From contig JAIXHJ010000010.1 of the NCBI GenBank assembly GCA_030145845.1, forward strand, positions 82,073 to 146,072: DNA of 64,000 bases. Reading direction: 5' to 3'. Position numbers and translations under genes: made by a program. Shown here one piece after another: positions 26,655 to 35,444 of this stretch (position 1 is the stretch's first letter; every line of letters starts with the position of its first letter). The notes under the pieces were generated by a model. It was not told where the DNA came from. It saw only the letters and a list, made by a program, of their open reading frames with translations, and made no database searches. Source of the DNA: Pseudomonadota bacterium. GTDB lineage: Bacteria > Pseudomonadota > Gammaproteobacteria > Pseudomonadales > Oceanobacteraceae.

Positions 26655-29243
26655 TCAGTTCACCCGCACCCGGTAACGGTATTCAAACTGCGGCGTCAGG
26701 TCCCCGCTGCGGGGCTTCAGACTGCCGGTAAACAGGATGCGGAACGCGGTGATATTGGCAGCATAGCCATCACTGCCAATATCCATTGTGGTTTCGTCAC
26801 AGTCATAAGTGCCACTGTCATTGCAGTCGAATTCCAGACTGTCGTCCGTGGCAGCCAGGCTGCTGAAGCTGTAACTCAGACCGCTGGCACTGTCACCACT
26901 GCCATCGCTGAACGTCACCGGGCCACCGTCATCGGCCAGCCCGCCGACATACAGTTCACTGTGACCGTCCAGTGCCTGTACCACCGCGGTATTGGCAGCC
27001 GTCAGACTGCTGCTGTAATCACTGCTGAGTGAGCCATTGTTCTGTGCCGTCACCGCCATATCGACAATGGCACCGGGAATATTTTTCGGATTTTCGCTGT
27101 CATTCACCGGATCGGACTGTACCGCCGGCACCGACGTCAGCTGCAGATCACTGTAGCCATCACACTGATACAGGCGCGCAGAACTGATACTGCCCCAGCT
27201 GCCGTCACTGCCTTCGGCGATGTAGAAAAAGCGGGCACTGTCCTGCAGGCGCTGGTAATGATGGAACGCCAGCGGATGATAGCCACGTTCCAGCCAGGTG
27301 ATCACACTGCTGTTATCGGTGATGGTCTGACCATCGACATCGCTGGCGCTGTAGGGCTCACCGTCATTACTGCCGCCTTTATTATTACCGTACATATAAA
27401 GCAGGGGCTCATCACTGTCGTCCAGCCAGACTTCAATATCATCATCACCATCAATGCCCAGCCGGTACAGGCCGTCAGACGGGATATAGAGATAACCGCT
27501 CAGGGCTGCATAAAAATAGGTTTTGTAATCATCACTGTCGAAATCCTGAAACGGATTATTGATGGCAATGTTAGTCGCCGCATCGGTACTGCTGACCAGG
27601 GTCTGGCCGTAAAGATTAGCGGACACGGCCACCGTATCGATAAAACTCTCATAGTCACTGGCCGAATTGATAAATGCCGTCCAGCTGCTGCTGGTATCGT
27701 AAAACGCGGCAAATAATGCGCCCCCGGACAGACTGCCCTGCCCACTGCAGCTGGTACCACTGGCCGCCAGAATATAATCAACCACATAAATCAGCGCCGT
27801 TGCTGAATTATTATCAGAATCGGACTCACCGTTATTGTTGTTATTGCCGCCAAAATTATTTTCCGCGGTATAAACCACGTCCGCCGCAATGGTGTATTCA
27901 TCGCCGCTCTGCGCATCATCCACCGAGACGTCGACGCTCAGCTCCGGCAGGCTTCCGGCGCTGTCCAGCGTGGTGGTGCTGCTCTGCTGATACGTACAGG
28001 TAACCGACTGACGGTTATTGGCGACCTGACAGCTCCAGTCAGTACCGGATAGCGTCGCGAAGGTCAGGCCATCGACATAATCCATGGTGACACTGATACG
28101 GTAATTACAGCTGCTCTGATTACCGCCCCCCGGACCGGATGGCCCGGAGCCGCCGCTCTGGCAGGACACCACGGTGGCACTGTCTTCGCCATAGTTACTG
28201 ACCGTCAGGGTCAGGGTGACGCTGTCCGCTGAGCCGGCTTCGACGGCACTTTCGGCCGGGCTGATATCAAGTACGATATCCACCCCCTCCGATAATTCGG
28301 TATTTTCAGCAGACCCGTAACTGACGTCCGGCCCGTCATCACCACCGTCATAGACCGGGTAGGATTCGATATCGAGATAATCGGTGGAATAGCTGTACCA
28401 GGTACTGCCGTCACGGCTGAATTCCAGCGTCATGATACCGCCGTTGGAATCCTCCGCCCCCAGCAACAGCAGAGTGTGCTCTCCGGCGGAAAGGGAATAA
28501 CTGCCGGCCAGAATCTGACTGTCATCGGTCCAGTCAGAATTCCACCACATATCGTCATCCCACTGCTCGTCCAGGGCAATGTCATCGATATACAGTCCCC
28601 CACCGAGACCGAAATCCACACCGGCGCGGAAATACCAGGTGCCGGCCGTGCTCACGCTGAAAATGCTGGAGGAATAGAGAATAAAATTTGTGCTGGCGCC
28701 ATCGGTAATAACGCTTTCATTCGACTGGCTGACAAAATCGTCGAGCAGTGCACTGCCGTAACCGGCAGTGCTGTCATCCGAGGCTTCAAAATAGCTGATC
28801 GCCTGGGCCTTGCTGGCGGGATCACTGGTGTTATAACGGCTGTGAAACAGGATGCCGCTTTCCATCTCATCCGGCGCATCAATCTGTGTCACCGCCGCTG
28901 CCGACTCATTGCCGTAATAGAGATAAAGGGTGTATGCCGTCCCGGCACTCAGATCCGGCAGATAGACCCAGACGCTGGCAGTCTGCGCACTGCTGTCCCA
29001 GCTTTTGATATGAAAGCCCAGTTCTGTGCTGTCATCGGAATCCAGCACCCGCAGATCATCGCCACTGTCTGACCAGCTGTAATCCGCATACAGGTCGGCC
29101 GCCGTAAAGGTCAGCAGCACATAGGAAGAGCCGTCAGAACTGGTCAGGGTGACCGTGGTTTTATAGGGCCAGCTGGTATCCAGAGCAGCAAAGCTCTGGC
29201 CGGCCAGCATCAGCACCAGAGCGCACAACAGAGCACGGAACAT
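26655..29243 (-). CDS. Large secreted protein with DUF2341 and DUF11-like domains
   Basis: 862-residue exported protein with signal peptide MFRALLCALVLMLAGQSFA. The first domain (about 23-110) has the DUF2341 pattern (WPYKTTVTLTSSDG, TAYTLYLYYGN). A beta-rich region follows (about 130-300), then a Gly/Ser/Asn-rich DUF11-like domain (about 320-470), then a PA14-like region (about 490-680; GLYRLGIDGDDDIEVWLDD) and a C-terminal beta domain. It is extremely rich in Ser, Asp, Gly and Tyr and poor in Lys. This make-up suits a cell-surface or pilus-associated adhesin, as in MshQ-like proteins, but no pilin or secretion genes lie beside it. Function unproven. Confidence 0.7.
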   Translation of the reverse strand: MFRALLCALVLMLAGQSFAALDTSWPYKTTVTLTSSDGSSYVLLTFTAADLYADYSWSDSGDDLRVLDSDDSTELGFHIKSWDSSAQTASVWVYLPDLSAGTAYTLYLYYGNESAAAVTQIDAPDEMESGILFHSRYNTSDPASKAQAISYFEASDDSTAGYGSALLDDFVSQSNESVITDGASTNFILYSSSIFSVSTAGTWYFRAGVDFGLGGGLYIDDIALDEQWDDDMWWNSDWTDDSQILAGSYSLSAGEHTLLLLGAEDSNGGIMTLEFSRDGSTWYSYSTDYLDIESYPVYDGGDDGPDVSYGSAENTELSEGVDIVLDISPAESAVEAGSADSVTLTLTVSNYGEDSATVVSCQSGGSGPSGPGGGNQSSCNYRISVTMDYVDGLTFATLSGTDWSCQVANNRQSVTCTYQQSSTTTLDSAGSLPELSVDVSVDDAQSGDEYTIAADVVYTAENNFGGNNNNNGESDSDNNSATALIYVVDYILAASGTSCSGQGSLSGGALFAAFYDTSSSWTAFINSASDYESFIDTVAVSANLYGQTLVSSTDAATNIAINNPFQDFDSDDYKTYFYAALSGYLYIPSDGLYRLGIDGDDDIEVWLDDSDEPLLYMYGNNKGGSNDGEPYSASDVDGQTITDNSSVITWLERGYHPLAFHHYQRLQDSARFFYIAEGSDGSWGSISSARLYQCDGYSDLQLTSVPAVQSDPVNDSENPKNIPGAIVDMAVTAQNNGSLSSDYSSSLTAANTAVVQALDGHSELYVGGLADDGGPVTFSDGSGDSASGLSYSFSSLAATDDSLEFDCNDSGTYDCDETTMDIGSDGYAANITAFRILFTGSLKPRSGDLTPQFEYRYRVRVN

Positions 29244-29372
29244 GGGAGGGTCTGCAGGTTGTCATAAATGACAGGTATTGTAATGAAAAAGCACTACCCC
29301 AGAAGACAATCCACGCCAGCTTTACACTTTGCTTAACTACGGCCCTGCGGATCTCTGCTACTCAGATCCCGA

Positions 29373-30362
29373 TCAGAAGCGGCGGCTGAAACGGCGGCGG
29401 TATTCGGTCGGCGTCAGACCGGTTTTTTTGCGGAACAGACGGCGGAAGGAACTGGCATCTTCGTAGCCCACATCATTCATCACCACGTCCACCGTGCGTT
29501 CGGTTTCCTCCAGTAATTTCTGCGCGGCTTCGATACGGATCGACTGCACGTAGGTATTGGGTGGCATATCCAGCGCAGCGTTGAAACGACGGATCAGAGT
29601 GCGCTTGGAAACACTGAAGCGTTCCGCCAGTTCATCGACGGTAAAGCCCTCCGCATAATGCTCTTCCAGCCATGCCTGCACCTGTTTGACCAGATCATCC
29701 TTATGCGGTTTGGCCAGCCGCATCAGCGAATACGACAGCTGGCTGTCACGGCGGTAATCAATCACAAATGCCTTGGCCGTCTGAATGGCAGTTTCAAACC
29801 CGAAACTGCGTTCAATCATATGCAGGCCGAGATCGAACCAGGCCAGCCCACCGCCGGCGCAGTAAATATTGTCATCGCGGGTGATCAGCTGATCCGCTTT
29901 CAGGTCCACCTGCGGATAGCGGCGGGCAAACAGTTCGCTGAAGCCCCAGTGGGTGGTGGCGGTCTTACCGTCCAGAATACCGGCTTCGGCGAGCAGGAAA
30001 TTACCGGTGCAGTTACCGGCAATGGTCCAGCCGGCCTGATCAGCGCGCTGCAGCAGCGCCATCAGCTCAGGTGTATTGCCGACCACATCCTCCACCGGGC
30101 CACCGATGGTGGGAATGACGATGGCATCCACATCCTCCACCTGGTCGTAACTCATGTGCGCCAGCAGCTGAATACCATTGATGCACTTCACCGGCTCACC
30201 GTCCGGACTGGCAATACGCACATTGAACAGCCGCTGTGGCTCCTGCCCCTGAATCCGGTTCCAGGTCACACCCGCAAGACCGAACAGATCCGCGACCCCG
30301 GTCATGGCGGACGACAGCGCCTTATCGAAACCCACGATCACTACATTCAGCATATCCGCCAC
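29373..30362 (-). CDS. GlxA-family AraC transcriptional regulator with DJ-1/PfpI-like domain
   Basis: About 329 residues. The N-terminal half (to about 190) is a class I glutamine amidotransferase/DJ-1-like domain (MLNVVIVGFDKALSSAMTG; GNCTGNFLLAEAGILDG with a Cys at the nucleophile-elbow position), used as a sensor. The C-terminal AraC domain contains TVDELAERFSVSKRTLIRRF and YEDASSFRRLFRKKTGLTP. I favour GTG 30362 (complement) because AAGAGG sits six bases before it; GTG 30395 and ATG 30353 are alternatives. It is divergent from the acyl-CoA dehydrogenase operon and may regulate it. Confidence 0.87.
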   Translation of the reverse strand: MADMLNVVIVGFDKALSSAMTGVADLFGLAGVTWNRIQGQEPQRLFNVRIASPDGEPVKCINGIQLLAHMSYDQVEDVDAIVIPTIGGPVEDVVGNTPELMALLQRADQAGWTIAGNCTGNFLLAEAGILDGKTATTHWGFSELFARRYPQVDLKADQLITRDDNIYCAGGGLAWFDLGLHMIERSFGFETAIQTAKAFVIDYRRDSQLSYSLMRLAKPHKDDLVKQVQAWLEEHYAEGFTVDELAERFSVSKRTLIRRFNAALDMPPNTYVQSIRIEAAQKLLEETERTVDVVMNDVGYEDASSFRRLFRKKTGLTPTEYRRRFSRRF

Positions 30363-30484
30363 AGGGCACCTCTTATTCTGGTTAGTCAGTGTCACAATCA
30401 GCTTTAAGTGTGGCTATATTGACGATTAACCTGCGGCATGACAAGCCCGATACTGGTTAAAAGAGTCAATTGCGGAGAAACACC

Positions 30485-32275
30485 TTGGCCCACCTCATGA
30501 ATAATAAAGATCTCGGATTCCTGTTGTACGAGGTATTCGGGGCAGAAAAACTGACGGCGCTGGCGCATTATCAGGACCACGACCGCACCACCTTCGACGG
30601 CATTCTGGCCACCAGCGAGCGCATTGCGGCCGACTACTTCGAGCCGCACAACGCCAAAGCCGATGAACACGAGCCGCAGTTCGACGGCAAAACCGTTTCC
30701 ACCATTGCCGAAGTCAAAGATGCCTGGCAGCACTTCGCCGCCAGCGGGCTGTTGTCTGCCCGCCACCGCTTTGATGATGGCGGGATGCAGCTGCCGGCGC
30801 TGATCAACACCGCCGCCAACGCTTATTTTATGTCGGCCAACCCGTCCACCGCCGGTTACCCCTTCCTCACCAGTGCCGCCGCCAATGTGATTCATGCCTT
30901 CGGCAGTGATGAGCAGAAAAACACCTTTGTGCCGCACATGTTCAGTGGCCGTTTCGCCGGCACCATGGCGCTGACCGAACCGGATGTCGGCTCTTCCCTC
31001 GGCGACCTGACCACCAAAGCCACGCCGGCGGATGATGGCAGTTACCGCATCAGGGGCCAGAAAATGTTTATCTCCGGCGGTGATCAGGACATCACTGACA
31101 ATATCGTGCATCTGGTACTGGCGCGGATTGAAGGCGCGGAAAAAGGCGTGAAAGGTATTTCGTTATTTATCGTGCCGAAGTTCATCACCCACGCCGACGG
31201 CACCCTGGCGGAACGTAACGATGTGCAGCTCGCCGGACTGCTGCACAAAATGGGTTACCGCGGCACCACCTCCACCGTGCTCAGTTTCGGCGAACAGAAT
31301 AACTGCACCGGTTATCTGATCGGCGAGGCCGGTAAAGGCCTGATGTACATGTTCAAGATGATGAACGAGGCGCGTATCGGCGTGGGCCTCGGTGCTGCCA
31401 TGATCGGCTACCGCGGCTATCTGGAATCACTGGATTACGCCCGCAACCGCCCGCAGGGCCGCTCGCCGGCGGAAAAAGATCCGTTCAGCAAACCGCTGAA
31501 TATTATTGAACACACGGACGTCAGACGTATGCTGCTGGCCCAGAAATCCTACGTCGAAGGATCGCTCGCCCTGTGTCTGCTGGCCGCCCGTCTGGTGGAT
31601 GAACAGGAAGCCGGGGGCGATGCCGACAGTGGCATTCTGCTCGACCTGCTGACCCCGGTGGTGAAATCCTTCCCGTCCTATTACGGCCCGCGGGCCAACG
31701 ACCTGGCCATTCAGGTGCTGGGCGGCGCCGGTTATACCCGTGAATATCCGGTGGAACAGTGCTACCGCGACAACCGCCTGAACCCGATTCACGAAGGTAC
31801 TCATGGTATCCAGTCGCTGGACCTGCTCGGCCGCAAACTGTGGCAGCACAATGGCAAAGGACTGAAACTGCTGATGGCCCGCATTCATGCCACGCTGGCA
31901 TCGGCCAGTCAGAAAGAGCCGCTGGCAGCCCTCGCCGGCGAATACCAGTCGCGCCTGAAAACCGTGCAGGAAACCACCCTGCTGCTCGGCGGCGCCCTGC
32001 AGAACGGCAAAGTCAGCGAAGCGCTGGCGAATTCTGCGCTGTACCTCGACATGATGGGCAAAACCATTATCGGCTGGCTGTGGCTGGAAATGGCCGATAA
32101 AGCCATTGCGGTATTTTCTGCCTCAGAGTCTGCCGAAGATCAGGCATTTATGGCCGGTAAAATTCAGGCGGCGCGTTATTTTATCCGCTGGGAATTACCG
32201 GAAACCGAACATCAGGCGCGTCTGCTGCAGAATTTTGACAGCAGCTGCAGCGATATGAAAAACGAGTGGTTTTAA
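30485..32275 (+). CDS. Acyl-CoA dehydrogenase, long FadE/DmdC-like form
   Basis: 596-residue flavoprotein that introduces the alpha-beta double bond into acyl-CoA. The length and C-terminal extension place it in the approximately 600-residue subgroup with an added C-terminal domain (DmdC/FadE5-like). Seen in sequence: GTMALTEPDVGSSLGDL (flavin- and substrate-binding loop), RIRGQKMFISGGDQD, and NPIHEGTHGIQSLDLLGRK with the Glu expected to act as base. TTG 30485 is the likely start because GGAGA lies six bases upstream; TTG 30470 and ATG 30497 are alternatives. It is followed by an enoyl-CoA hydratase gene 26 bases on, a beta-oxidation pair. Confidence 0.88.
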   Translation: MAHLMNNKDLGFLLYEVFGAEKLTALAHYQDHDRTTFDGILATSERIAADYFEPHNAKADEHEPQFDGKTVSTIAEVKDAWQHFAASGLLSARHRFDDGGMQLPALINTAANAYFMSANPSTAGYPFLTSAAANVIHAFGSDEQKNTFVPHMFSGRFAGTMALTEPDVGSSLGDLTTKATPADDGSYRIRGQKMFISGGDQDITDNIVHLVLARIEGAEKGVKGISLFIVPKFITHADGTLAERNDVQLAGLLHKMGYRGTTSTVLSFGEQNNCTGYLIGEAGKGLMYMFKMMNEARIGVGLGAAMIGYRGYLESLDYARNRPQGRSPAEKDPFSKPLNIIEHTDVRRMLLAQKSYVEGSLALCLLAARLVDEQEAGGDADSGILLDLLTPVVKSFPSYYGPRANDLAIQVLGGAGYTREYPVEQCYRDNRLNPIHEGTHGIQSLDLLGRKLWQHNGKGLKLLMARIHATLASASQKEPLAALAGEYQSRLKTVQETTLLLGGALQNGKVSEALANSALYLDMMGKTIIGWLWLEMADKAIAVFSASESAEDQAFMAGKIQAARYFIRWELPETEHQARLLQNFDSSCSDMKNEWF

Positions 32276-32301
32276 GCAGGCTTCTGCCGCGGAGAATAAA
32301 G

Positions 32302-33084
32302 ATGACAGACAAATTAATCACCGACGTCAGCGATCATATTCTGACTATTACCTTTAACCGCCCGGAAAAAATGAACGCCCTCGACCCGGACAGTTTTTAT
32401 CTGCTGGCGCAGGCACTGTACCGCCTGCAGACGGAAGACGATCTGCGCGTGGGAATTATTCAGGCCAACGGTGATCACTTCACTTCCGGCCTGGAACTGG
32501 ATAAATGGGCACCGATTTTTGCCAGTGGCGAAGCCCCGCAACTGCCGGAAAAACACCTTGACCCTTACGGTGTCAGCGGTGACCTGCTGACCAAGCCTCT
32601 GATCATTGCCGCCCAGGGGCTGTGTTATACCTCCGGGCTGGAGCTGCTGCTCAATACCGATATCCGCCTGGCCACGGCTGCAACCCGTTTTGCCCAGCTG
32701 GAAGTGAAGCGCGGTATTTATCCCTGTGGTGGCGGCACCGTGCGCCTGCCGGAAGAAATCGGCTGGGCACGTGCGCAGCGTTATCTGCTCACCGGTGATG
32801 AGTTCAGCGGTCAGCAGGCGTATGACTGGGGCATGATTACTGAATTGTGTGACCAGGAAAACCTGCACAGCCGCGCACGCGAACTGGCAGAGAAAATTGC
32901 CGCGGCGGCGCCACTCGGTGTCCGCGCGGCGCTGACTTCCTCCAAAACCGCCCGCCTGCAGGGCGATCGCGCGGCGCTCAATTGCGTGTTCAGCGACATG
33001 GGCAAGGTGCTGAAGAGTGAGGATGCCATGGAAGGTGTACGCTCATTTCTCGAACGCCGTCCGGCGGAATTCAAAGGCCGCTGA
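32302..33084 (+). CDS. Enoyl-CoA hydratase/isomerase family protein
   Basis: 260-residue crotonase-fold enzyme. N-terminal ILTITFNRPEKMNALD, oxyanion-hole segments HFTSGLELDKW (about 61-71) and CYTSGLELLLNTDIRLA (about 109-125), and the RGIYPCGGGTVRLPEEIGWARA region are typical. In standard hydratases two Glu act near positions 144 and 164; here the first region reads KRGIYPCGGG, so the Glu pair is not both evident and an isomerase-type or other crotonase reaction is possible. ATG 32302 follows GGAG. It is paired with the acyl-CoA dehydrogenase gene. Confidence 0.85.
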   Translation: MTDKLITDVSDHILTITFNRPEKMNALDPDSFYLLAQALYRLQTEDDLRVGIIQANGDHFTSGLELDKWAPIFASGEAPQLPEKHLDPYGVSGDLLTKPLIIAAQGLCYTSGLELLLNTDIRLATAATRFAQLEVKRGIYPCGGGTVRLPEEIGWARAQRYLLTGDEFSGQQAYDWGMITELCDQENLHSRARELAEKIAAAAPLGVRAALTSSKTARLQGDRAALNCVFSDMGKVLKSEDAMEGVRSFLERRPAEFKGR

Positions 33085-33090
33085 GCCAGC

Positions 33091-33120
33091 GCCGCTTTGG
33101 CAGAGATATGCCAAAGCGGC
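33091..33120 (+). terminator. Strong hairpin after the enoyl-CoA hydratase gene
   Basis: Perfect 12-base stem GCCGCTTTGGCA (33091-33102) with TGCCAAAGCGGC (33109-33120), loop GAGATA. It begins six bases after the stop. There is no T run, so it may be an mRNA 3'-end stabiliser or a factor-assisted terminator. Confidence 0.55.
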
Positions 33121-33168
33121 CAATCATCATTGAATCATCACTTAAATCTTTAGCCCGGTAGCTGACTT

Positions 33169-33183
33169 CTATACTGATTTCAT
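33169..33183 (+). promoter_or_regulatory. Conserved promoter element of chemoreceptor gene 1
   Basis: CTATACTGATTTCAT, with a TATACT -10-like hexamer, occurs identically upstream of the second chemoreceptor (35404-35418). The distance to each start is similar (28 and 27 bases). No convincing -35 hexamer or FliA-type motif was seen. Confidence 0.55.
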
Positions 33184-33210
33184 TGTTGTTAAGTCGAACG
33201 GACTTTCGTG

Positions 33211-35337
33211 ATGAATTCCCTGCCCCTGAGAACCAAACTCTTCGCTGTCACCATTACCGTTATTATTGCCATTGCGCTGGCCCTGACGCTGCAGACCTAC
33301 CGCGGTATTTCCGAACTCAGCACTGAAGTCGCGGCACAGACTGAGGCCAACCTGCACGATGCGGTGATCACCCGCCTGCAGACCAATGCTCACGCCTATG
33401 GCGAAGAGGTTACCGGTTATATTAATTCCGCCTTCCGTATTCCCTCCCTGCTGGCGGCCATGGTTGCACGCAATATCAGTAAGAATCCGGCCGAAAAAAT
33501 CAGCCGCGATCAGTTGCACGATGAAATTCATTCCGCCATTGAATCGGCACCGCATGTCAGTGCCGTGTACGCCATGCTGGAAGCCGATGCCTATGGTGAC
33601 CGCGATCTTTACCGCGGCAGCGATGAACAACACACCATCGCGGATGACGGCTCGCTGGCCAGCTACTGGGTACGGGAACAGGACGGGAAATTAGCCTCCT
33701 ATAAACTCGATGGCGCGGAGATCAAATACCGTGATAACCGCAATGAATTCGGTCAGCGTGAAGCCGAATGGTATCTGTGCCCGATGGAACAGAAGAAAGC
33801 CTGTGTCGCCGAACCTTACCTGTTCGAAATTACCGAGGGCTACAGCGAAATGATGACCAGCCTGACAGTACCCGTGCTGTCCGGTAACCGTTTTATGGGC
33901 GTGGCCGGTATCGATGTTAACCTGCCGGTTTTCCGTGTTCTCACCGAACAGCTGAGTGAGAAACTCTACGCTGGCACCGCCAAAGTCACCCTGCTCAGCC
34001 GCGGTGGTCTGATTGTCGCTTCCAGCCATTACCAGAAATTCGCCGGCCGGCCATTAGCAGAAGCGCTGCCACAATATGGCCGTCAGCTGACCAGCCTGCA
34101 TAATAATGGCGGACTGCTGGAAAAAGACGGACTGATTTTTGTTTCCCGTGCCCTGCCCATCAAACTGGCGGAAACTGAATGGTCATTACTGATTGAACTG
34201 CCCTCTTCGGTGGCCCTGGCCGCACTGCAGGAACAGGAGGCACTGATCAATGGCATTAAAAATGGCGTCATCAGCCAGCAGCTGATTGTTGCTGCCATTC
34301 TGGCAGCCGTGGCACTGGGGATTATGACGCTGCTGATCCGCTCCATTGTCAGCCCGTTACAGAAACTCAATGCCGAAGTCAGACAATTATCCGGCAGCCA
34401 CGGCGACCTGACCCAGACACTGAAACTGAATACCCACGCCGAACTCATAGAACTCAGCAGCGGCTTCAATCTTTTCCTGCAGAAACTGCGCGATATGATT
34501 AATGCGCTGAAAGGGGTGAGCAGTAATGTGCGCGAAATGTCGGCCGATAATCAGCGCATCAGCCAGACCACCCGCGAAAATACTGACCAGCAGCAGCAGG
34601 AAATGGACAACGTGGTCACCGCCACCCAGGAAATGTCCGCCACTGCGCACGAAGTCTCGCGCATTGCTTCCGACGCCGCCGGTAAAGCGCGTGATATTCA
34701 CGCCACCATTAATGAGTCGCAGCAGATTCTGTCCGGCGCCGCCAGCAGTGTGCAGCAGCTGACCAACAGCATGGGCACAGTCACCGAATCCATTTCCCGC
34801 GTGGCATCCCGCTCCGATGATATTAACGGCATTCTGGAAGTGATCCGCAGCGTCGCTGAACAGACCAACCTGCTGGCGCTGAACGCCGCCATTGAAGCCG
34901 CCCGCGCCGGTGAACAGGGCCGTGGCTTTGCCGTCGTCGCCGATGAAGTACGTACGCTGGCCTCCAAGACCCACGATTCAACCGCAGAAATTGATGCGTT
35001 GATTTCCAGCCTGCAGCAGGAAGTACAGACCACCGTCGATATTATTGAACAGGGTAATAAAACTGCCACCGGCGCAATGGATTCCACCCGTCAGGCGAAT
35101 GATGCACTGCATTCCGTTGTGTCCGCGATCGGTGATATTGCCGACCACATCAACCAGGTCGCCACCGCGGCGGAAGAACAGAGCTCCACCAGCAATGAAA
35201 TTACCCGCAATCTGACGGTGATTGGTGATGCAACACAGCGGCTGACACGGCTGGCACAGGAAGCCAACCTCAGCAGCGAAGAAGTATCCGCTGAGCTGGA
35301 TAAACTGGACGCACAACTGAATCAGCTCAACACCTGA
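33211..35337 (+). CDS. Methyl-accepting chemotaxis protein with dCache sensor (copy 1)
   Basis: 708-residue chemoreceptor; ATG 33211 preferred over GTG 33208. TM1 is about residues 10-30, a dCache-type periplasmic sensor covers about 35-345, TM2 about 350-372, then HAMP (about 373-425) and the coiled signalling domain with the hairpin tip [20 protein letters not shown]. The sensor contains [20 protein letters not shown], two Cys that may form a disulfide; the pair is kept in copy 2. There is no CheR/CheB-docking pentapeptide at the C terminus (ends [10 protein letters not shown]). The signalling half is almost identical in DNA to copy 2 while the sensor halves differ. Confidence 0.92.
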   Translation: MNSLPLRTKLFAVTITVIIAIALALTLQTYRGISELSTEVAAQTEANLHDAVITRLQTNAHAYGEEVTGYINSAFRIPSLLAAMVARNISKNPAEKISRDQLHDEIHSAIESAPHVSAVYAMLEADAYGDRDLYRGSDEQHTIADDGSLASYWVREQDGKLASYKLDGAEIKYRDNRNEFGQREAEWYLCPMEQKKACVAEPYLFEITEGYSEMMTSLTVPVLSGNRFMGVAGIDVNLPVFRVLTEQLSEKLYAGTAKVTLLSRGGLIVASSHYQKFAGRPLAEALPQYGRQLTSLHNNGGLLEKDGLIFVSRALPIKLAETEWSLLIELPSSVALAALQEQEALINGIKNGVISQQLIVAAILAAVALGIMTLLIRSIVSPLQKLNAEVRQLSGSHGDLTQTLKLNTHAELIELSSGFNLFLQKLRDMINALKGVSSNVREMSADNQRISQTTRENTDQQQQEMDNVVTATQEMSATAHEVSRIASDAAGKARDIHATINESQQILSGAASSVQQLTNSMGTVTESISRVASRSDDINGILEVIRSVAEQTNLLALNAAIEAARAGEQGRGFAVVADEVRTLASKTHDSTAEIDALISSLQQEVQTTVDIIEQGNKTATGAMDSTRQANDALHSVVSAIGDIADHINQVATAAEEQSSTSNEITRNLTVIGDATQRLTRLAQEANLSSEEVSAELDKLDAQLNQLNT
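34474..35334 (+). repeat. Chemoreceptor signalling-half repeat, copy A
   Basis: About 860 bases nearly identical to 36711-37571 (constant offset 2237). The first roughly 110 bases are identical, and a further run of about 140 bases through the signalling helix is identical; scattered changes appear mainly after that. Upstream of 34474 the two genes are clearly diverged. Confidence 0.9.
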
Positions 35338-35344
35338 CCCTCAC

Positions 35345-35370
35345 AGGCTTTCGTCCACAGACGGAAGCCT
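35345..35370 (+). terminator. Hairpin between the two chemoreceptor genes
   Basis: AGGCTT-TCGTC (35345-35355) pairs with GACGG-AAGCCT (35360-35370) apart from one mismatched pair, with a loop of about four bases; a weak T stretch follows (ATTTTC). It probably ends the first transcript, which agrees with the second gene having its own promoter element. Confidence 0.55.
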
Positions 35371-35403
35371 GCTGCATTTTCTCAGCAGATCATCCGACAG
35401 CTC

Positions 35404-35418
35404 CTATACTGATTTCAT
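35404..35418 (+). promoter_or_regulatory. Conserved promoter element of chemoreceptor gene 2
   Basis: Second occurrence of CTATACTGATTTCAT, followed by a GGAGG ribosome binding site at 35434-35438. Confidence 0.55.
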
Positions 35419-35444
35419 AGCCGAACTTAATCCGGAGGCTTCGG

